Shown: piece after piece, positions 34,385 to 42,785 of the stretch | How the letters are laid out: every line of letters begins with the position of its first letter | How positions within the stretch are numbered: the stretch's first letter is position 1 | From: Microbacterium murale | GTDB taxonomy: Bacteria > Actinomycetota > Actinomycetes > Actinomycetales > Microbacteriaceae | NCBI RefSeq assembly: GCF_030815955.1 | Contig: NZ_JAUSXK010000001.1 | Location: forward strand, 1,302,001-1,366,000 | DNA length: 64,000 nucleotides | Direction: 5' to 3' | Program-made: the position numbers and the translations under genes | Notes under the pieces: model-generated | What the model saw: only the letters and a program-made list of their open reading frames with translations | Told to the model about the DNA's origin: nothing | Database searches by the model: none

Positions 34385-35104
34385 ATGTCGACACCTCTGA
34401 CCACATCCGATGACCACGCCCGCTGGCGGGCTGAGCGCCGCGACGCGGTGACAGCACGGACCGGCAACCTCGCCCTCATCGAGACGCGCTGGACCGGCTC
34501 CGAACGTCCCGATCTCACGGCAGAGAAGGCCACGGCGTCCGTCACCGTCACGGCGCTCGAGCGCAAGGACCTCACGACCGGCGAAGCCGAGTACGGGTTG
34601 CGGATCTGGGACGCCGAGTCTCCGGCGATCAGGGCATTCGACCACATCGACACGTACGAGTACGACCCCGACTGGGTGATCGAGGCCCAGTTCACGCCGG
34701 TCGACACCGACCGCACCGTGCCGTTCGAGCACATCCGCGACAACGGCGGCTCTCGCGAGCTCGTGGTCCCCGGCGACATCACCTTCACTCGCAACGGCGT
34801 CGACTATCGGCTGGCCGCGTTCGACGACGCAGGCTCCCTGCTCCTCGTCTTCGGAGACGCCACGAACGGCACGGAGACCTACGGGGCCGGACGCTTCCTC
34901 TTCGTGCCGCGCAAGGCGGCCGACTTCGCCGCTGAGGGCACCGTCACCCTCGACTTCAACCGCGCCTTCGTGCCGCCGTGCGGCTTCTCCGCGCAATACA
35001 ACTGCCCGATGCCCCCGGCGCAGAACCGCTTCGCAGAGCCGATCCGCGCCGGGGAGAAGAACGTCGTCTTCCACGACGGCTTCGACATCTACGCCGCGCT
35101 CTGA
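34385..35104 (+). CDS. DUF1684 domain protein
   Basis: The 239-residue protein matches the DUF1684 family by its C-terminal hallmark LDFNRAFVPPCGFSAQYNCPMPP followed by QNRFAEPIRAGEK, which contains two conserved cysteines. The N-terminal part (WRAERRDAVTA, GDITFTRNGVDYRLAAFD) fits the same family. No signal peptide is seen. The role of the family is unknown. It lies 29 nt upstream of the ABC-transporter binding-protein gene and could be the first gene of that operon. Confidence 0.85.
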   Translation: MSTPLTTSDDHARWRAERRDAVTARTGNLALIETRWTGSERPDLTAEKATASVTVTALERKDLTTGEAEYGLRIWDAESPAIRAFDHIDTYEYDPDWVIEAQFTPVDTDRTVPFEHIRDNGGSRELVVPGDITFTRNGVDYRLAAFDDAGSLLLVFGDATNGTETYGAGRFLFVPRKAADFAAEGTVTLDFNRAFVPPCGFSAQYNCPMPPAQNRFAEPIRAGEKNVVFHDGFDIYAAL

Positions 35105-35133
35105 ACCGCCACCCGACCCGCCAGGAGAACCCC

Positions 35134-36624
35134 TTGAGAAGACCACTCGCGCTCGCCGCGGCCATCGCCGTCTCGGCACTCGTCCTCGCCGGCTGCTCAT
35201 CCAGCGCCCCGACGGCAGAAGACAGCGCAGACGCCAGCGTCTACATCGGCTCGCTCTACGAACCCCAGAACCTCAGCAACACCCAGGGCGGCGGGCAGGG
35301 TGTTACCGAGGCCTTCAACGGCAACGTCTACGAGGGCCTGTACCGGCTCACCGACGACGGCGAGGTCGAGCCTCTGCTGGCAACCGACGCGGTGAAGAGC
35401 GAAGACGGACTCACCTACACGATCACCCTCCGCGACGACGTCACCTTCCACTCCGGCAAGGCCCTCACATCGGCTGATGTGAAAGCCAGCGTCGAAGCCG
35501 TCACCGCCGAGGACTCGCAGTCCGCCCGCGCTTCGGCGTTCAGCGTGATCGCCGGCATCGACACGCCGGATGATGCGACCGTCGTCTTCACCCTGTCCGA
35601 GCCGTCGATCTCGTTCCTGTACAACCTCGCCTACATCTGGATCGTCAACGGCGAGGCGACGGACCTCACCACGACTGAAGACGGCACCGGCCCGTACACG
35701 CTCGACGAGTGGAAGCAGGGCAGCACCCTGACGCTCGCCCGCTGGGATGACTACTGGGGTGAGCCCGCGAAGAACGGCGAGGTCGTCTTCAACTATTACA
35801 CCGACGCGACAGCGCAGAACAACGCGCTCCTCACCGGCGAGATCGACCTGATCACCAGCATCCAGAGCCCCGACGCACTGGAGCAGTTCGACAACGACTC
35901 GTACACGATCAGCGAGGGCACCTCGACGACCAAGGAGCTGCTCGCCTTCAACGACCGCGTCGCCCCCTTCAACGACCCGCTCGTGCGCAAGGCGATCTAC
36001 TCGGCGATCGACACGAAGAAGCTCCTGAACTCGATCTGGGCCGACTACGGCACTCTGATCGGCTCGATGGTTCCGCCGACCGATCCCTGGTACGAAGACC
36101 TCACGGACGTGAACCCGTACGACGTCGATCTCGCGAAGCAGCAGCTCGCCGAGGCGGGCTTCCCCGAAGGCTTCGAGTTCACTCTCGACACCCCGAGCTA
36201 CGACCCGCACCCGGCCGTCGCCGAGTTCCTGCAGTCGCAGCTCGCCGAGGTGGGCATCACGGTGAACATCAACACCATCAGCGCCGACGAGTGGTACACG
36301 AAGGTGTTCAAGGAGCGCGACTTCGAGGCGACGCTGCAGGAGCACGTCAACGACCGCGACGTCGTCTGGTACGGCAACCCCGACTTCTACTGGGGCTACG
36401 ACAACGCCGAGGTGCAGCAGTGGGTCGCCCAAGCCGAGCAGGCAGCCACCCCGGAGGCGCAGACCGAGCTGCTCAAGAAGGTGAACCAGCAGATCGCTGA
36501 GGATGCTGCGAGCGTCTGGCTCTACCTCTACCCGCAGATCGTCGTCGCCTCTGCTGACGTCACCGGATACCCTGTCAATGGCTTGAACTCGCAGTTCTTC
36601 GCCTACGACATCGTCAAGTCCTGA
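35134..36624 (+). CDS. ABC transporter family 5 solute-binding lipoprotein (peptide/nickel type)
   Basis: The 496-residue protein has a lipoprotein signal with lipobox LAGC (Cys21) and the family 5 fold (YEGLYRLTDDGEVEPLLATD, YTITLRDDVTFHSGKALTSADVKASVEAV, NDPLVRKAIYSAIDTKKLLNSIW, FPEGFEFTLDTPSYDPHPAVAEFLQSQLAEVGITVNI). It starts with TTG, supported by AGGAG six nt upstream; no ATG fits. It captures the solute for the permeases and ATPases encoded next. The substrate (oligopeptide, glycoside or metal chelate) is not evident. Confidence 0.92.
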   Translation: MRRPLALAAAIAVSALVLAGCSSSAPTAEDSADASVYIGSLYEPQNLSNTQGGGQGVTEAFNGNVYEGLYRLTDDGEVEPLLATDAVKSEDGLTYTITLRDDVTFHSGKALTSADVKASVEAVTAEDSQSARASAFSVIAGIDTPDDATVVFTLSEPSISFLYNLAYIWIVNGEATDLTTTEDGTGPYTLDEWKQGSTLTLARWDDYWGEPAKNGEVVFNYYTDATAQNNALLTGEIDLITSIQSPDALEQFDNDSYTISEGTSTTKELLAFNDRVAPFNDPLVRKAIYSAIDTKKLLNSIWADYGTLIGSMVPPTDPWYEDLTDVNPYDVDLAKQQLAEAGFPEGFEFTLDTPSYDPHPAVAEFLQSQLAEVGITVNINTISADEWYTKVFKERDFEATLQEHVNDRDVVWYGNPDFYWGYDNAEVQQWVAQAEQAATPEAQTELLKKVNQQIAEDAASVWLYLYPQIVVASADVTGYPVNGLNSQFFAYDIVKS

Positions 36625-36632
36625 TCCGCTCG

Positions 36633-36674
36633 CAGTGTGTGTGAGGGCGCGGACAGCAGCTCTCACACACACTG
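36633..36674 (+). terminator. Intercistronic hairpin between binding protein and permease
   Basis: CAGTGTGTGTGAG (36633-36645) and CTCACACACACTG (36662-36674) form a perfect 13-bp stem with a 16-nt loop, starting 8 nt after the binding-protein stop. No T tract follows. Such elements commonly protect the binding-protein mRNA or cause partial termination, giving more binding protein than permease. Confidence 0.6.
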
Positions 36675-36683
36675 ACTCATTGC

Positions 36684-37652
36684 GTGCCCATGCTCCCCTA
36701 TCTCCTCCGTCGCCTTGCATTCCTCGTAGTGTCGCTCGTCGTCGCGATGATCGTGATCTTCGTACTGCTGCGCCTGCTGCCCGGTGACCCCGCGAACGCA
36801 TTGCTGTCGGTGGATGCCACACCGGAGCAGATCGCGGCAGCGCAGGCGCAGGTGGGATCTGATCAGCCGCTCGCGCAGCAGTTCTTCACGTGGGCGGGTC
36901 AGATGCTGCGCTTCGACCTCGGCGACTCGTACATCAGCACTCTTCCGGTGGCGCCGGAGATCGCATCCCGCCTGCTGATCACCCTGCCGCTCACGCTGCT
37001 CGCGTTCACGCTGGCACTGGTGATCTCGGTCGTCGTGGGAATCACGGCCGCCGTCAAATCCGACCGCTGGTACGGCTCGGTGCTCTCCGGCTTCTCGCAG
37101 CTCGGCATCGCGGTGCCGGTGTTCTGGGTCGGCATCATCCTGGTCTGGACCTTCGCGCTCGGCCTCGGCATCCTCCCCTCCGGAGGCTTCCCGCGCGACG
37201 ACTGGGAGGATCCGGCCGAAGCACTGCGCGCCCTCATCCTGCCGGTCATCACGATCGCGCTCGTCATGAGCGCCTCGCTGGCACGCTACGTCCGCGCGGC
37301 CACGCTCGACGTGCTCGGCAGTGACTATCTGCGCACCGCGAGGGCGGGCGGCTCCGGGCTGGGCGAAGCGCTGCTGCGACACGGACTGCGCAATGGCGCC
37401 GTGCCGGTCGTCGCCATCCTCGGCATCGAGCTGTCGACCACTCTGCTGGGAGCCGTCGTCGTCGAGAGCGTCTTCTCACTCCCCGGTCTCGGGAGCATGC
37501 TGCTGACGGGCATCGAACAGCACGACTTCGCGAACATCCAGGGCGTGCTCGTGGTCAGCACCCTCTTCGTGCTGCTCGTCGGCTTCGTCGCCGACATCGG
37601 CCAGCGCCTCATCGATCCTCGCCTTCGAGGCAGTGTGGCGGGCAACCGATGA
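36684..37652 (+). CDS. ABC transporter permease, DppB-like
   Basis: The 322-residue protein has the DppB/OppB layout: an N-terminal membrane helix (LPYLLRRLAFLVVSLVVAMIVIFVLLRLLPGDPA), a periplasmic loop with LGDSYISTLPVAPEI, and the EAA loop LRTARAGGSGLGEALLRHGLRNGAVPV. The start is GTG at 36684, or ATG two codons later; neither has a strong Shine-Dalgarno. It overlaps the next permease gene by ATGA. Confidence 0.92.
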   Translation: MPMLPYLLRRLAFLVVSLVVAMIVIFVLLRLLPGDPANALLSVDATPEQIAAAQAQVGSDQPLAQQFFTWAGQMLRFDLGDSYISTLPVAPEIASRLLITLPLTLLAFTLALVISVVVGITAAVKSDRWYGSVLSGFSQLGIAVPVFWVGIILVWTFALGLGILPSGGFPRDDWEDPAEALRALILPVITIALVMSASLARYVRAATLDVLGSDYLRTARAGGSGLGEALLRHGLRNGAVPVVAILGIELSTTLLGAVVVESVFSLPGLGSMLLTGIEQHDFANIQGVLVVSTLFVLLVGFVADIGQRLIDPRLRGSVAGNR

Positions 37653-38512
37653 GCGCCGTCGTCGAACAGCAGATCGAGGATGCTGCGCCCCGGCGCCGCG
37701 TCGGCCGTCACGCGACCCTCGTGCTCGGGCTCTCCCTCACCGGGCTCGTCGTGCTCCTGGCCGTCGTGTCACTCGTCTGGCTGCCGTACCCGCCCGCCGA
37801 CATCAGTGGCGGACGGCTGGAAGCCCCCAGCGCCGCGCATCTGCTCGGCACCGACAAGCTCGGGCGCGACCTGTTCACACAGCTCATGATCGGCGCACGC
37901 ATCGCCCTGCTCGTCGGGATCGGCTCCGTCGCCCTCGCCGCTGCGCTCGGTGTGCTCATCGGTCTCATCGCCGCGTTCGCACGGCCATGGGTGGACGACT
38001 CGCTCTCCGCCACACTCGATGTCGTGATCGCCTTCCCCGTCCTGCTGCTCGCGATGCTCGTCGTGGCCGTGCAGGGCGCCTCGCTGTGGTCGGCGATCCT
38101 GGCGATCGGTCTCGCGATGTCCGCGGTCGTGGCCAGGCTCACCCGCATCCTCGCGCGCCGCGTCCTGCAGGAGCAGTTCATCACCGCTGCGCGCACGAGC
38201 GGCACGCGCTGGCACGGCATCGTCCTGTTCCACGTGCTTCCCAACATCGCCCCCACGCTCGGCGTGAACCTCGCCCTGCAGTTCGGTGCGGCAGTGCTGG
38301 CAGAGGCGAGCCTGTCGTACCTCGGACTCGGCGCACCGCCCCCGAACGCATCGTGGGGTCGCCTCCTGCAGGAGGCGCAGGGCACCGTGCTCACCGCTCC
38401 GGTCGGCGCGATCGCGCCCGGCATCGCGCTGGTCACGCTCGTGCTGGGCGTGAACTTCGTCGCCGATGGCCTCCGCGACTTCATCGACCCCACTCGCCGG
38501 AGGCAACGATGA
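37649..38512 (+). CDS. ABC transporter permease, DppC-like
   Basis: The 287-residue protein is the second permease. It has an N-terminal helix, the DppC-type HLLGTDKLGRDLFTQLMIGARIALLVG segment, and the EAA loop FITAARTSGTRWHGIVLFHVLPNIAP. It ends with LGVNFVADGLRDFIDPTRR, typical of this subfamily. The ATG overlaps the preceding stop, and its own stop overlaps the ATPase start. Confidence 0.93.
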   Translation: MSAVVEQQIEDAAPRRRVGRHATLVLGLSLTGLVVLLAVVSLVWLPYPPADISGGRLEAPSAAHLLGTDKLGRDLFTQLMIGARIALLVGIGSVALAAALGVLIGLIAAFARPWVDDSLSATLDVVIAFPVLLLAMLVVAVQGASLWSAILAIGLAMSAVVARLTRILARRVLQEQFITAARTSGTRWHGIVLFHVLPNIAPTLGVNLALQFGAAVLAEASLSYLGLGAPPPNASWGRLLQEAQGTVLTAPVGAIAPGIALVTLVLGVNFVADGLRDFIDPTRRRQR

Positions 38513-39330
38513 GCCTTCTCGACGTCTCCGGCCTCACCGTCTCCGCCGGGCAGCAGCGTCTGGTCGACGACGTGTCGTTCACGATCGCGCCCGGCGAGCG
38601 CGTCGGCGTGATCGGGGAATCCGGATCGGGAAAGTCAGTGACCTCACTCGCGGTCACCGGGCTCCTGTCCGACGCACTCACCGCCTCCGGATCAGTGCTG
38701 CTCGACGGCACGCAGGTCATCGGCGCTCCGGACAGAGCGCTTCGTCCCCTGCGCGGCCCAGTGGCCGGCATCCTGTTCCAAGAGCCACTGACCGCGCTCG
38801 ACCCGCTCATGCGCGTCGGACGGCAGATCGCCGAGCCGATACGGCGCCATCTCGGCCTGCGCGGGGATGCTCTGCACGATGCCGTACGCGCCGCACTCGA
38901 AGACGTCTCTCTACCCGATCCCCGGTTCGCGAGGGCGTTCCCGCACGAGTTGTCCGGCGGGCAGCGCCAGCGCATCGCCACCGCGATCGCCCTCGCCGCG
39001 CGGCCGAAGCTGCTGATCGCCGATGAGCCGACGACCGCACTCGATGTGACCGTGCAGGACGAGATCCTCGCTCTGCTCGACCATCTCGTGGCAGAGCACG
39101 ACATGGCGCTCATGTTCATCAGCCACGACCTCGCCGTCGTATCGCGCATGACCGACCGGGTCGTCGTGATGCGAGACGGCCGCGCGGTAGAGCAGGGATC
39201 GGTCGAGCAGATCGTCCGCGAACCGCACGATCCGTACACGGCAGCGCTGGTCGCGAGCGCCCGGGCCCTGGATTCTGTGCTCGATGCGCCCGCATCCGCG
39301 GCGCCCACGGACGGCGAGGCCGGCCGATGA
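38509..39330 (+). CDS. ABC transporter ATP-binding protein, DppD-like
   Basis: The 273-residue ATPase has Walker A GESGSGKS, the Q loop FQEPLTALDP, the ABC signature LSGGQRQRI, Walker B LLIADEPTTALD and the switch His in ISHDL. It energises the importer with the second ATPase encoded directly downstream (overlap ATGA). The C-terminal RRE-type segment of oligopeptide ATPases is short. Confidence 0.93.
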   Translation: MSLLDVSGLTVSAGQQRLVDDVSFTIAPGERVGVIGESGSGKSVTSLAVTGLLSDALTASGSVLLDGTQVIGAPDRALRPLRGPVAGILFQEPLTALDPLMRVGRQIAEPIRRHLGLRGDALHDAVRAALEDVSLPDPRFARAFPHELSGGQRQRIATAIALAARPKLLIADEPTTALDVTVQDEILALLDHLVAEHDMALMFISHDLAVVSRMTDRVVVMRDGRAVEQGSVEQIVREPHDPYTAALVASARALDSVLDAPASAAPTDGEAGR

Positions 39331-40103
39331 GCATCCTGGAACTGCGCGATGCGCGCTTCGCGTACGGCAGCCGCACCGTCGTAGACGGCGTCTCGCTCAG
39401 CGTCTCCGCAGGTGAAGCCGTCGGACTGGTCGGCGAGTCCGGTGCCGGCAAGTCGACGATCCTCGCCCTCCTGCTCGGGCTCGCGTCACCGAGCGCAGGG
39501 AGCGTGCATTTCGACGGCGGCCCGCTCGATCGCCGTGATCGCGGCCTCATGCGGCGGTTCAGGGCGAACGTGCAGACCGTGTTCCAAGACCCGTACTCCT
39601 CGCTCGACCCCCGTCAGCGCATCGACCGCATCGTGGGAGAGCCGCTGCGTTCACTCGGCATCGCACGCGGCGACGAGGCGAGGCAGACGGTGACGGATGC
39701 CGTCACCTCCGTCGGTCTGGATGTCGACGTGCTGGGGCGGTACCCGCATGAGTTCTCCGGTGGGCAGCGGCAGCGCATCGCCATCGCCCGCGCGATCGTC
39801 TCGAAACCCCGGGTTCTGCTCGCGGATGAGCCGGTGAGTGCCTTGGATGTGACCACGCGCATCCAGGTGATCGAGCTGTTGCAGAGGCTTCGCCGCGAGA
39901 CCGGCCTCGCGCTGATCATGGTCTCGCACGACCTGAGTGCCGTCGCCGCGCTGTGCGAGCAGACCATCGTGCTGCAGGGCGGACGCGTGGTCGAACAGGG
40001 CGCCACCGGTGCCGTACTGCACAGCCCGCAGACGGAGTATGCCCGAACTCTGGTGTCGGCGATCCCGCGCCTGCCGCCGCCACACACCGCAGAACAGGAA
40101 TAG
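39327..40103 (+). CDS. ABC transporter ATP-binding protein, DppF-like
   Basis: The 258-residue ATPase has Walker A GESGAGKST, Q loop FQDPYSSLDPRQRI, signature FSGGQRQRI, Walker B VLLADEPVSALD and the switch His in VSHDL. It is the last structural gene of the importer. The AraC-type gene follows after 28 nt, suggesting local control. Confidence 0.93.
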   Translation: MSILELRDARFAYGSRTVVDGVSLSVSAGEAVGLVGESGAGKSTILALLLGLASPSAGSVHFDGGPLDRRDRGLMRRFRANVQTVFQDPYSSLDPRQRIDRIVGEPLRSLGIARGDEARQTVTDAVTSVGLDVDVLGRYPHEFSGGQRQRIAIARAIVSKPRVLLADEPVSALDVTTRIQVIELLQRLRRETGLALIMVSHDLSAVAALCEQTIVLQGGRVVEQGATGAVLHSPQTEYARTLVSAIPRLPPPHTAEQE

Positions 40104-40131
40104 GCGCCGTCGCCTGATCGTTGCCACCACC

Positions 40132-41043
40132 ATGGCGACGATCGATCAGGCGACACTCGAACGCGTGCTCTCCGGGGTGAACGTGTTCTCCGGCGGGACA
40201 CGACGCGTCGAGTTGCCGTCATCCGGAGCGCTTCCCCTCGCCGACGGCGTCGTGAGCTTCGTGCACGTCGTCGCCGGAGCGGTGCGAGGCCACCCGCCGC
40301 TTGCCAGCGGATGCACTCTCGGCATCGACCGTGCGACCCAGACGATCAGCGTCACTCAGCCGAGCACGCCTGGCGAGTTGGCTGCGGGCGGTGCGCTGCT
40401 CACGCTGGGAGATCGCTCGGTCATCCTCGACGCACCGAATGGCGCCATTCTGGCTGTGGGCGAGTTGGAACTCACCGACCCGAGCGCACTGCAGATGATG
40501 CCGGATTTCGTCGTCGTCAATGACTTCGCTGCACTCGAGCCGGCCGCCGCAGCTCTCGCGGCCCAACAGGGAACGCCCCCGTTCGCTGCCACGGATGCGC
40601 GCTCGGGCGATCCCTTGATCTGCCGAATGATGGCGACCACGGTGCTTCTATCTGTGATCCGTGCGTGGGCGGAGAAGGGCTGCGCTCCCGACGGGTGGGC
40701 TGCTCGCTCGAGCGACCCGTTCCTCGACCGCGTGATCGCGGCGATCCATCGGACGCCGGGGCGCGAGTGGACCGTCGAGTCACTCGCCAGCGTCGGAGCC
40801 ATGTCACGCTCGGTGTTCGCCGAACGATTCCGTGCAGTCGTCGGCCAGTCGCCGGCGAGCTACGTCACCGACGTGCGGATGGATGCGGCGAAGTCGATGC
40901 TCGCTGCCGGAAACACGGTGTCGGGGACGGCAAGAGAGCTCGGCTACTCCTCGGATGAGGGCTTCAGCCGCGCGTTCCGCCGCGCGACCGGTGTGACACC
41001 GTCGCGCTGGAGAACGAGCGAGCGCACCCCGATACCGGCCTGA
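40132..41043 (+). CDS. AraC-family regulator with cupin-type N-terminal domain
   Basis: The 303-residue protein has an N-terminal cupin_6-like domain (VNVFSGGTRRVELPSSGALPLADGVVSFVHVVAG) and two C-terminal AraC helix-turn-helix motifs (VESLASVGAMSRSVFAERFRAVVG and SGTARELGYSSDEGFSRAFRRATGVTPSRWR). Many members of this group control oxidoreductase or efflux genes. Here it follows the ABC importer on the same strand. The ATG at 40132 gives the expected N-terminus; no strong Shine-Dalgarno is visible. Binding targets are not evident. Confidence 0.88.
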   Translation: MATIDQATLERVLSGVNVFSGGTRRVELPSSGALPLADGVVSFVHVVAGAVRGHPPLASGCTLGIDRATQTISVTQPSTPGELAAGGALLTLGDRSVILDAPNGAILAVGELELTDPSALQMMPDFVVVNDFAALEPAAAALAAQQGTPPFAATDARSGDPLICRMMATTVLLSVIRAWAEKGCAPDGWAARSSDPFLDRVIAAIHRTPGREWTVESLASVGAMSRSVFAERFRAVVGQSPASYVTDVRMDAAKSMLAAGNTVSGTARELGYSSDEGFSRAFRRATGVTPSRWRTSERTPIPA

Positions 41044-41147
41044 ACTCGTCCGCTACTTCCGCAACTCGGCGGTGGCCGTGGGGCGGTACGCAATCACTCT
41101 ATGTACGTCTCTCGCACTCTCCAGCAACCTGATCTGCGCTGGGTTCA

Positions 41148-41172
41148 CCGAAAACGATCGTTTATGGCGTGC
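41148..41172. repeat. Direct repeat, copy 1, flanking the DUF1254 gene
   Basis: CCGAAAACGATCGTTTATGG plus CGTGC matches 42741-42765 at 21 of 25 positions in the same orientation. It contains the perfect 12-bp palindrome AAACGATCGTTT. The surrounding gap, 41044-41291, holds no other gene that I can see. Confidence 0.5.
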
Positions 41173-41291
41173 TCCGGTCTCGCGTCCCGGAACGGGGTCC
41201 GATAACGTTCACCGGAATCACCATACGGCGGGGGTTCTCGGTCGGCTCGTAAGCCGGACTTGGCTCAGCGTCAGACCGTGATTCGGTTGCC

Positions 41292-42620
41292 CTATCTCTT
41301 GATGATCTTCGGCGGGGTGAAGTCGCCGGCAAGGGTTTCGGTGGTGGGCGAGTAGAGCCGGAGCATCGGGGCGAAAGCTCCCTGTGGTGCGGGTAGCCAG
41401 TTCGCTTCGCGCTCGGTCCCCGGGGAAGTGTGCTGGATGTAGATGTCGAGCGAGCCGTCACGGTTGAGAATCAGAGGGTCGCGGTCGCGAATCACGAAGC
41501 GGTTGAGAGGGTTCGGCACCTGGAAGCCGTCGCCGTCGTACATCGTGAGGGACCAGAAGGCATCCACGCCCGGCTGTTGACCGGCGTCGAAGTGGAGCAC
41601 GTAGTCGTGTGCTCCGGTGAATGGTTGACCATCGGCGTCGGCGAAGGCGTTGGGGTAGATCGCGTCCTCGGGGAGGTTCGCTCCGAGGCCGGCCATTGCG
41701 ACAAGTGCGCGCACGCGGTATGAGGTGCCATACGTTCCAAACGACTGCTCCCAGTTCCACCCGTTACGCACGATGCCGATGCTGGCTTCGGTCATCGCTC
41801 TCACGAGATCCTGCAGGGCCGTGTCTCGGGCTGCCGAGACGGCGGCATTTGCTGCATCGTCCAGCGCAGCGGGGTTAAAGTCCTCGCCTGGCACGATTCC
41901 GATGGCGCGCATCCGGTGCAGGATCGGGTAGTCGTTAGCGTGCGGCGGGTTCTCTTTCAGTAACTCGGCGAAGAGTGTGAAGAACTCGATGCTGGTGAGC
42001 GCGTTCGCCTGCTCCAGTGGCGGCGTCACATCATCCACGCTCGGGTCGACGGGCGCAGCAGAAGGCGTGCTGGATTCTTGGCCGTACGCGTCCAAGCGAA
42101 TGATGCGGTACTGGTCTTGGATGCGGTGCACCTCGGCAAAATCGTCGGGGCCGTTGCTCTGCGTGCGACCCATGACCCAGACGTGCGGCGTCGGGGCGAC
42201 GATCAGATCGAGTCCGCTGGGGACCTCGCCGCTCCACGCAGGCGGCGCGATGAGGAAGTCGCGAGCTTCGCCGAGAGTGTTTCGGCTGCCGGGAACGGCG
42301 AAGATGTCCGTCCACATGTCGAGCATGGGTGTGAGGTAGTACCGATCCGGAGCATCGGGGGCGTGGAGGATCACGGGTCCGTCGCGGAGATCGAGCCACG
42401 CGAACGAATAGAGCGTGTCGAAGTTGAAACGAACGACGTCCTTGGAGTCTGCTGCGGGGTACTCCCGGGCGTGTGCAAACTGGTTCGCCGGTGCCCGCAG
42501 CAACGCAGTATTCGCGTCCGGGACGTTCGTCATCTGCCGCCGTGTGTACTCCATCGTCACGAGCGGGTACGCGTAAAGGTACGCGTCGACGGCGACCTTG
42601 TTGAGATCGAACTGCGACAT
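41292..42620 (-). CDS. DUF1254 / DUF1214 domain protein
   Basis: The 442-residue protein has an N-terminal DUF1254 domain (AYLYAYPLVTMEYTRRQM, FNFDTLYSFAWLDLRDGPVILHAPDAPDRYYLTPMLDMWTDIF) and a C-terminal DUF1214 domain (FDAGQQPGVDAFWSLTMYDGDGFQVPNPLNRFVIRDRD, DIYIQHTSPG). The family is widespread but has no settled function. There is no signal peptide. A GGGGGAG site lies 7 nt before the ATG. The gene stands alone between two direct repeats and its codons look less GC-biased than those of its neighbours, which suggests acquisition as a cassette. Confidence 0.9.
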   Translation of the reverse strand: MSQFDLNKVAVDAYLYAYPLVTMEYTRRQMTNVPDANTALLRAPANQFAHAREYPAADSKDVVRFNFDTLYSFAWLDLRDGPVILHAPDAPDRYYLTPMLDMWTDIFAVPGSRNTLGEARDFLIAPPAWSGEVPSGLDLIVAPTPHVWVMGRTQSNGPDDFAEVHRIQDQYRIIRLDAYGQESSTPSAAPVDPSVDDVTPPLEQANALTSIEFFTLFAELLKENPPHANDYPILHRMRAIGIVPGEDFNPAALDDAANAAVSAARDTALQDLVRAMTEASIGIVRNGWNWEQSFGTYGTSYRVRALVAMAGLGANLPEDAIYPNAFADADGQPFTGAHDYVLHFDAGQQPGVDAFWSLTMYDGDGFQVPNPLNRFVIRDRDPLILNRDGSLDIYIQHTSPGTEREANWLPAPQGAFAPMLRLYSPTTETLAGDFTPPKIIKR

Positions 42621-42740
42621 TGTGCATCTCCCCCTGGAGTCTCGCCTGTTCCTCGAAGCCTAGAGCGAACCGCGCCCCAGAGGCGAGCTCCGAAGGACGC
42701 AGCCCGCAACCACCGATCTCAGCGGTGCGCGTCTGGCCTG

Positions 42741-42765
42741 CCGGAAACGATCGATTTCGGCGTGC
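42741..42765. repeat. Direct repeat, copy 2, flanking the DUF1254 gene
   Basis: CCGGAAACGATCGATTTCGG plus CGTGC is the second copy of the 25-nt imperfect direct repeat (21 of 25 identical to 41148-41172). It lies about 120 nt upstream of the DUF1254 start and just downstream of the MFS stop. It could be an insertion footprint or a pair of regulator sites. Confidence 0.5.
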
Positions 42766-42785
42766 GTTGCTCGCCCCCGTTCCGC

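Noticed and set aside
35197..36822. 541-codon minus-strand ORF
   Set aside because: It is the complement of the binding-protein gene with no motif; an effect of the high GC content.
41196..41212. GATAACGTTCACC as a further LacI operator
   Set aside because: The core AACGTT is present but the flanks are not symmetric, and it is not placed before a sugar gene.
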